From positions 1-35,907 of the IMG/VR virus record IMGVR_UViG_3300036826_000542: a stretch of 35,907 nt of DNA. One strand, 5' to 3'. The translations under genes were made by a program, and so were the position numbers. This stretch comes from a virus. Positions 31,579-35,907 of this stretch are shown in pieces (position 1 is the first letter of the stretch; each line of letters begins with the position of its first letter). Under the pieces are notes generated by a model, which searched no databases, was not told where the DNA came from, and saw nothing but the letters and a program-made list of their open reading frames with translations.

Positions 31579-32282
31579 CCGAGCAAGGGCGGATGACCGC
31601 GCGGGAGCGCAGCGAGTTGGGCGCTCTGCTCCGGCGACGCGCGAAGGTTGCCAGGGCGGCCGTCGCCCACGTGAAAGCCGAGCGGCTCGCTGACTTCGAA
31701 GCGCAGCTCGCCTCTGAGTTTGCTGCCGAAGACGAGCGGTTCCGCGATTTGGTCCGCTATGCCAGCGAGGCGGCTCAGCGAGCCGATGGCGAACTCCAAC
31801 TGCGCTGTCAGGAGATGGGCATTCCCGAGCGCTTCCGCCCGAGCCTGCGGGTGTCCTGGAGCAGTCGGGGCGAAAACGCGCTGGCCGAACGACGCGCCGA
31901 GCTGCGCCGCGTTGCCCAGACTCGGGCGGACGCGGACGCCAAAGCCGCCATCGAGCACATCGAAGCCTCCGCCGTGCGCGCCGAAGAAGACCTGCTGCGC
32001 GAGGGACTCTCCACCGGCGCGGCACACGCCGTCCTGGAGCGCCTGCCCACACCCGAAGCGCTGATGCCGCCGCTCGAAGTGCGCGGCCTGTTACAGGCGT
32101 TGCCCGGTCATCACTTCGATCAACCCGCCAGCGAGGCCTACGGTCGCTACGCCTTCCGCATGGAATGGAAGGGCGACGCGAAGGCGCTCGACGAGCTGCT
32201 GCGGCAGAGACTCGGTGCCGGGGTACTCATGCCGGCCATGGGCTCCGATGACGACGATCTCACCGACGGAGACCAGCCATGA
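31575..32282 (+). CDS. Coiled-coil protein, unknown (235 aa)
   Basis: From ATG 31575, overlapping the upstream stop. Residues about 5-150 are long charged helices (RERSELGALLRRRAKVARAA, RRAELRRVAQTRADADAKAA). The last 70 residues look folded (LLQALPGHHFDQPASEAYGR, YAFRMEWKGDAKALDELLRQ) and end in an acidic tail. It may be a scaffold-like or DNA-metabolism protein. No family recognised. Confidence 0.62.
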   Translation: MTEQGRMTARERSELGALLRRRAKVARAAVAHVKAERLADFEAQLASEFAAEDERFRDLVRYASEAAQRADGELQLRCQEMGIPERFRPSLRVSWSSRGENALAERRAELRRVAQTRADADAKAAIEHIEASAVRAEEDLLREGLSTGAAHAVLERLPTPEALMPPLEVRGLLQALPGHHFDQPASEAYGRYAFRMEWKGDAKALDELLRQRLGAGVLMPAMGSDDDDLTDGDQP

Positions 32283-32833
32283 GTTCGCGATCGCAGCACT
32301 CGGAGCGCGACGACCTGGTGCGCACTCACGAACAGATTCACGGCGACTACCCGCACGATGAGCGCAGACGCTGGCACCAGACGCAAGCGCATCAGCTCCT
32401 GGGTGAAAACGGCGGATTCACCGCCTGGCACGTGCCGGCCGATCCGACTCCGGCCCTCGGCGAGTACGTGCTGACCATCGATATGGAAGCTGGCGAGACA
32501 CTGCTCGAGCAGCGCACCTATCGCATGATCCCGTGCGGCGACCTGCTCGCCCCTCCCGTTTGGATCAAGATATCCGCCAAGACGCGCGCGGACGGGCGCG
32601 TGAAGTGGCTCGGGCGGTATGAGGATGCCGAGGGCAACCCGCGCTTCGTCTTCGGCGGCTCGGGTGAGGGCTGGGTTCCGCTGACCGACTACCAGGCCAA
32701 GGTCGCGCGGTTCGAGACAGACTGGCCGGCTGAGATCGGCGTGCTCAGCAAACCGTCCATCAGCACGCGCGAAGAATTTGAGCAGCTCCTCGCACAACGC
32801 GCAGGAAGCGATGGCGCGGGAGCAGCCCCGTGA
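32279..32833 (+). CDS. Unknown protein (184 aa)
   Basis: From ATG 32279, in an ATGA overlap. A hydrophilic N-terminus is followed by a beta-rich middle (GEYVLTIDMEAGETLLEQRT, WIKISAKTRADGRVKWLGRY, PRFVFGGSGEGWVPLTDYQA) and an Ala-rich tail. No known motif. It is coupled to genes on both sides. Confidence 0.62.
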   Translation: MSSRSQHSERDDLVRTHEQIHGDYPHDERRRWHQTQAHQLLGENGGFTAWHVPADPTPALGEYVLTIDMEAGETLLEQRTYRMIPCGDLLAPPVWIKISAKTRADGRVKWLGRYEDAEGNPRFVFGGSGEGWVPLTDYQAKVARFETDWPAEIGVLSKPSISTREEFEQLLAQRAGSDGAGAAP

Positions 32834-33165
32834 CCACAGTTGCAGCCATCAGTTGCCAGCGCTGTGGGGCACCGCACGCCGTGTACCTGACCAAACGCAT
32901 GACAACTCAGGTGTTGATCGTCAACAGCGGTGACGAGGAGCTGCGCGAGACCGCGCAGACAGCACTCGACGATGCCGACGCCATCGATGCCGCCGAACAA
33001 CAAAATGGCGAAGTAGACGAGGCGCGAGTCATCCACGAGCGCCGTGGGGCTCGCTGGCTGGATGCGCGCGAGGGACCCGCCCAATGCGCGTGCGGCGAAC
33101 GGATCGACGTCGTCGATCTCCTCGGTCGCATGGTTCGCCACTTCGACGAGTGCCACCACGCATGA
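32830..33165 (+). CDS. Small zinc-finger protein (111 aa)
   Basis: GTG 32830 overlaps the upstream stop (GTGA). It has ISCQRCGAPHAVYL at the start and AQCACGERIDVVDLLGRMVR with HFDECHH at the end, so a split zinc site is likely around an acidic helical insert (ELRETAQTALDDADAIDAAE). Function unknown. Confidence 0.65.
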   Translation: MTTVAAISCQRCGAPHAVYLTKRMTTQVLIVNSGDEELRETAQTALDDADAIDAAEQQNGEVDEARVIHERRGARWLDAREGPAQCACGERIDVVDLLGRMVRHFDECHHA

Positions 33166-33413
33166 CGCGCGTCGTCCACCTCCGCCGCGAGCCGTACGAC
33201 GTGCGCATCGACCGGCCCTCCAAATGGGGCAATCCCTATCGGATGCCCGAGGACGGCGACCGGGCAACGGTCATCGCGAAATACCGCGACTACATCTTGA
33301 GCGAGCCGGCACTTCTGGCCGCACTGCCCGAGTTGCGGGGAAGGGCGCTCGGCTGCTGGTGCAAACCGCTCGCCTGCCACGGCGACGTGCTCGTGGAGTT
33401 GCTGGATGGGTGA
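33162..33413 (+). CDS. DUF4326 protein
   Basis: 83 residues from ATG 33162, in an ATGA overlap. The family pattern is complete: VVHLRREPYDVRIDRPSKWG, NPYRMPEDGDRATVIAKYRD, LRGRALGCWCKPLACHGDVL. DUF4326 is widespread in phages and mobile elements; its biochemical role is not known to me. The conserved Cys/His pair in CWCKPLACHGD suggests metal binding or catalysis. Confidence 0.9.
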   Translation: MTRVVHLRREPYDVRIDRPSKWGNPYRMPEDGDRATVIAKYRDYILSEPALLAALPELRGRALGCWCKPLACHGDVLVELLDG

Positions 33414-33801
33414 GGTGCTCGAGTTCGTCGACCGTGCTGCGAGCAATGAGGTCGACGCTTGGACCCGACAGAACCGTCGCCTGCGCTGGGTAGTGCGTTG
33501 TCTGTTGCACCACAAGCCAGTGACGCACGTCCAGACGGACAAGCACGGCAAGCTGGAGGGTGACTGCGACGACTGCTCGCATCGAGGGCTCGTCGCCAAC
33601 GCCTGGCTTCGCGCCTTCCAGCGGCGCAAGTCGCTAGTCTGGCGCAATACCAGCGGCGAGCTGCGGAAATCGCTGCTCACGTGGGTGTGGGATACCGAGC
33701 AGGCGCGGGGGGACAGCACCTGGCGACGGCAGCCTGATGCACCGCGGCCACCCAACGGAGGTGGCGCACCGCTGCGCCTACCGAGGACGGCAGCCGCATG
33801 A
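33406..33801 (+). CDS. Unknown protein with zinc-like motif (131 aa)
   Basis: From ATG 33406, overlapping the DUF4326 end by 8 bp. A basic helical core (WTRQNRRLRWVVRCLLHHKP, AWLRAFQRRKSLVWRN) carries CDDCSHRGLVA with upstream His residues. The tail is Pro/Gly-rich. No family recognised; nucleic-acid binding is plausible from charge alone. Confidence 0.6.
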   Translation: MGEVLEFVDRAASNEVDAWTRQNRRLRWVVRCLLHHKPVTHVQTDKHGKLEGDCDDCSHRGLVANAWLRAFQRRKSLVWRNTSGELRKSLLTWVWDTEQARGDSTWRRQPDAPRPPNGGGAPLRLPRTAAA

Positions 33802-33888
33802 GCGCGCCGCCGGCCGCCGATGCCGGAATCAAAGGAAGTCAGGTAGCAAGACTATCGGCAGGTCGGGAAGGTGTGCTACGTTGCGGTC

Positions 33889-34137
33889 ATGCCGTCGAAG
33901 GCGCCCGCTACGTTGACACCCAGACAGGTCGCCGAGCAGCTGGGCGTCGACGAGAAGACGATCCGCAACTGGATCCAGGCGGGCGTGCTCGAGGCCTCAC
34001 GCACCACAGCCGGCCACTACCACCTGAAGGCGAGCGTCGTCCCGAGACTGAAGAAGCTCAGCCAGCAGGGGCCGCTGAACACCAGGACGTTGCGACGCCA
34101 CATGCAGCAGGAGGACCGTACCCCGCCACCCTCGTAG
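33889..34137 (+). CDS. HTH DNA-binding protein (excisionase/MerR-like)
   Basis: 82 residues from ATG 33889; GTG 33871 is an in-frame alternative. The HTH is clear: LTPRQVAEQLGVDEKTIRNW, QAGVLEASRTTAGHYHLKAS. A basic tail follows. It is the second such HTH on the element (the first is at 23223) and lies just before the initiator operon, so it may control replication genes. Confidence 0.75.
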   Translation: MPSKAPATLTPRQVAEQLGVDEKTIRNWIQAGVLEASRTTAGHYHLKASVVPRLKKLSQQGPLNTRTLRRHMQQEDRTPPPS

Positions 34138-34173
34138 TCGACCGACATCCGGGCCGCCAGGCTTTGGACACAC

Positions 34174-34220
34174 AAAAACACCCGTCGCGCGAAACCCTGG
34201 CCGGACCAGCGCAGCGGGTG
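34174..34220 (-). terminator. A-tract plus stem-loop before the initiator operon
   Basis: Five A residues (34174-34178), then CACCCG (34179-34184) pairing with CGGGTG (34215-34220), with an inner CTGG/CCAG stem. On the minus strand it ends TTTTTGTGT and is terminator-shaped. In sense it precedes GAGGTGATT and a short frame at 34238. Same layout as at 3530. Confidence 0.58.
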
Positions 34221-34237
34221 CCTTCGAGGTGATTCCT

Positions 34238-34294
34238 GTGACGAGAATACACCATCGCTGCGGCATGCCAAGTCCGCGATTCGGAGTGGCATGA
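34238..34294 (+). CDS. 18-aa coupled leader frame
   Basis: GTG 34238 follows GAGGTGAT at about five bases. It encodes 18 residues (VTRIHHRCGMPSPRFGVA, first residue read as Met) and its TGA overlaps the ATG of the initiator (ATGA). The good ribosome site and the coupling suggest that translation of the initiator depends on it. Confidence 0.45.
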   Translation: MTRIHHRCGMPSPRFGVA

Positions 34295-35409
34295 CGCGGG
34301 CAACCGCACAACGTCCGCGACGCATCGCTGATCGACTCTCGCCGTTGATCGCAACGGTCGGCATTACGGCGATCCCGAATCTGCTCATTCGGCACCAGGC
34401 TCGCCTGCGACTCACCAGCAACGAGCTTGTCTACCTGCTTCATGTCCTGGCGCATCGCTGGGACAACTCAGGCTGGCCTTGGCTCGCGCTCAACGAGGTC
34501 GCGATCGCTACAGGTTCGGCGCCACGCTCCGTCAGAGACTGGCGAGCGGCTTTGCTGGCCAAGGGCTACCTCACCCTACGCCCTCGTGGCCGTTCGGGTG
34601 GTGGGCGCGCCGCTGATGAGCACGATCTCTCGGGATTGTTCGGAGCGCTAGAAGCGCTGGCAATCGAAGAAGCCGTGCACCACGCGACGCTACAGGCTCG
34701 CCAGAACCTTCCAGCGCCAACCTTCTATCGTGGCGTTGAGGACGTCCCCCAACTGCCGGCTGCAGTCGAACAGCGTCGCCCGGGACTCCGCACGCAGCGG
34801 GTCCGGGCGCATGCGGTCAGGGAGAGCAATGCGGCAGAAACCGGCCTCATTGCTCGGGGGGCAATAGGGCCGGTTTCTGCCGCATTAATAGGGCCGGAAC
34901 CGGCATGTTTCGCATCTCGCCCTTTAAAAGAAACCGTTAACAAGAAACCATTAACCCCCCTACCCCCAAGGGGGCGAGGGGTTGTGGATCCCGATAAGCG
35001 ACCGCGCCCGGGTCCGAAGCGTAAAGAAGTCGGGCCGTCGACCGAACTCTCAGTCTCCGACACGGTGGCGTGGGACCTGGTCGTCGCTTTCCATGCGCGG
35101 CTCAAGTGCGATGCAACCGCCCTCGCCGCGAGCAGCCAGCGACAGGAGCTGCGAGCAGCACGTCGCCTGCTCGCGCGTGGCGCCTCGGCGTCCGAAGCCA
35201 GGCACTTCGTCGACGACGTTCTGGACACACCCGGGCGCTGGGCAGCGCCAACGCTGCGCCTCTACGACCGCGAGCGCGAGGGCTGGCTTGCACGCCGCAG
35301 CGGCGGTGAGCGTGTGCCAGCGAATCTTTCGAGCGCGTATCAGCACGATCCGTGGCAGGGTCGACGTCCACCGATCGCCGAGGAAGACCTGGCTCGAGCC
35401 GCCATATGA
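34291..35409 (+). CDS. Replication initiator with N-terminal HTH
   Basis: 372 residues from ATG 34291. The N-terminal 110 residues form a winged-helix DNA-binding part (LTSNELVYLLHVLAHRWDNS, EVAIATGSAPRSVRDWRAAL, LLAKGYLTLRPRG) as in phage and plasmid initiators. A low-complexity linker (about 180-250) is encoded by an origin-like DNA segment. The C-terminal 120 residues are helical (DLVVAFHARLKCDATALAAS, ARRLLARGASASEARHFVDD) and may bind the helicase. The gene overlaps dnaB by ATGA. The layout resembles lambda O with its internal ori. Confidence 0.75.
   Translation: MTRATAQRPRRIADRLSPLIATVGITAIPNLLIRHQARLRLTSNELVYLLHVLAHRWDNSGWPWLALNEVAIATGSAPRSVRDWRAALLAKGYLTLRPRGRSGGGRAADEHDLSGLFGALEALAIEEAVHHATLQARQNLPAPTFYRGVEDVPQLPAAVEQRRPGLRTQRVRAHAVRESNAAETGLIARGAIGPVSAALIGPEPACFASRPLKETVNKKPLTPLPPRGRGVVDPDKRPRPGPKRKEVGPSTELSVSDTVAWDLVVAFHARLKCDATALAASSQRQELRAARRLLARGASASEARHFVDDVLDTPGRWAAPTLRLYDREREGWLARRSGGERVPANLSSAYQHDPWQGRRPPIAEEDLARAAI
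34828..34955. other. Origin-like palindrome and tandem repeats inside the initiator gene
   Basis: A perfect 19-bp inverted repeat (34828-34846 with 34868-34886) encloses a second hairpin ATTGC/GCAAT. It is followed by another GGGCCGG repeat (34890-34903), an AT-rich TTTAAAAG patch and two abutting 14-bp repeats, AAGAAACCGTTAAC (34928-34941) and AAGAAACCATTAAC (34942-34955). Repeats plus an AT-rich unwinding stretch inside the initiator gene are the hallmarks of an intragenic origin. Confidence 0.68.
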
Positions 35410-35907
35410 GTCAACACGACGAACCACGGGACAGCCAGGACGCTCCGCCGCACGACGTCAGCGCCGAGCAGGGCGTCCTGGGATCCGTGCTGAAGAATCC
35501 GCGCTCGATCCACCAGGTCATCGACCAGCTTGTGCCAGAGGCGTTCTACGACACGCCGCACCGCCTCACCTATGCGGCGATGGTCTCGCTGGTTCGGCAG
35601 GACATCGCGATCGACTACCACACGCTTCTGGCGGAGCTCGAGCGCCAGAACGCCCTGCAACGCGTCGGCGGCGCCGACTTCGTCATTGGCATCAACCTCG
35701 CGACACCCACGGCCGCCTTTATCGAGTACTACGCGCGGATCGTCGCCGACCACCACCTCCGCCGGCTGTTGATCCAGCAGAGCCAGAGGAGCGCTGAGCT
35801 CGCATGGCGCGCGAGCCTGTCCGTCGACGAGTTGTTGGCGAGCGCCCAGACGGGAGTTCTCGGTCTCTCCGACCAGGCCGGCGCGCGTGTCAGGAGCATC
35901 ACTGCCG
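35406..35907 (+). CDS. dnaB: Replicative DNA helicase, DnaB type (N-terminal part; continues at base 1)
   Basis: ATG 35406 overlaps the initiator stop (ATGA). The DnaB N-terminal domain is recognisable: DVSAEQGVLGSVLKNPRSIH, then VPEAFYDTPHRLTYAAMVSL and LQRVGGADFVIGINLATPTA, with the linker leading into the ATPase part. This N-terminal domain forms the hexamer collar and binds primase or loader. The window end cuts the gene; the rest is at 1-1121. No separate primase or helicase loader is recognised in the window. Confidence 0.93.
   Translation, partial: MSQHDEPRDSQDAPPHDVSAEQGVLGSVLKNPRSIHQVIDQLVPEAFYDTPHRLTYAAMVSLVRQDIAIDYHTLLAELERQNALQRVGGADFVIGINLATPTAAFIEYYARIVADHHLRRLLIQQSQRSAELAWRASLSVDELLASAQTGVLGLSDQAGARVRSITA
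35737..35907. repeat. Terminal redundancy, right copy
   Basis: Matches 1-171 except for G at 35780 where base 44 is C. See the left copy. Confidence 0.93.

Noticed and set aside
33798-34232. Plus-strand frame of 144 codons starting with an ATGA overlap
   Set aside because: The overlap is tempting, but the same DNA encodes a clear HTH protein in another frame (33889-34137) and this product is low-complexity Arg/Gly/Pro.

Overview
The window is a GC-rich, tightly packed molecule of about 35.7 kb that appears to be a closed circle. The first 171 bases are repeated at the end with one mismatch, and one gene, a DnaB-type helicase, runs across the join. The gene content is that of a bacterial mobile element of phage type: DnaB helicase, replication initiator, replication-relaxation protein, tyrosine recombinase, both terminase subunits, ParB-like proteins, two DNA methyltransferases, HNH endonucleases, toxin-antitoxin pairs and very large virion-like proteins. 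The host cannot be proven. The GC content, frequent GTG starts, a HerA/NurA pair, DUF433/DUF5615 and DUF6516 modules and many small zinc-finger proteins would fit Chloroflexota or a similar high-GC phylum; this is inference.

Layout on the circle. (1) A long rightward block starts at 31.3 kb, crosses the join and ends at 18.6 kb. It holds small Cys-rich proteins, DUF4326, an HTH protein, the initiator with an origin-like sequence inside it, DnaB, a DUF5131-methyltransferase fusion, a PC4-like protein, a ParB-methyltransferase fusion, HerA, NurA, a 1659-residue muralytic/virion-like protein, a 640-residue repetitive protein and, after a 683-bp non-coding region full of 11-bp-phased repeats, the replication-relaxation protein. 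(2) A leftward block at 18.6-23.1 kb holds regulators and accessory genes: HNH, HTH, XRE, HNH/AP2, OB-like, SWIM and several small ones, mostly joined by 4-bp start/stop overlaps. (3) A rightward block at 23.2-28.9 kb holds HTH, zinc finger-RHH, two toxin-antitoxin pairs, a dif-like site, the recombinase and the terminase genes. (4) A leftward ParB-like gene and a TIR-bounded insertion carrying one gene with eight tandem zinc-binding modules fill 28.9-31.2 kb.

The replication genes (initiator, DnaB, OB-like protein, replication-relaxation protein) and the recombinase with its nearby 28-bp dif-like site suggest an element that replicates as a circle and may integrate through a Xer-like site. 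TerS/TerL and the two virion-like proteins point to packaging. However, no portal, major capsid, head-maturation or tail gene can be recognised anywhere on what seems to be the complete molecule. That is the central puzzle: it may be a satellite or phage-plasmid that uses foreign capsids, or a virus with unrecognisable structural genes.

The most noteworthy features that gene annotation alone would miss are these: the phased repeat arrays at 16.98-17.41 kb; the origin-like nested palindrome and tandem repeats inside the initiator gene; the dif-like site at 24.5 kb; the single-gene transposon-like unit at 29.9-31.2 kb; and A-tract/stem-loop leaders in front of several genes, two of them followed by very short, translationally coupled reading frames.
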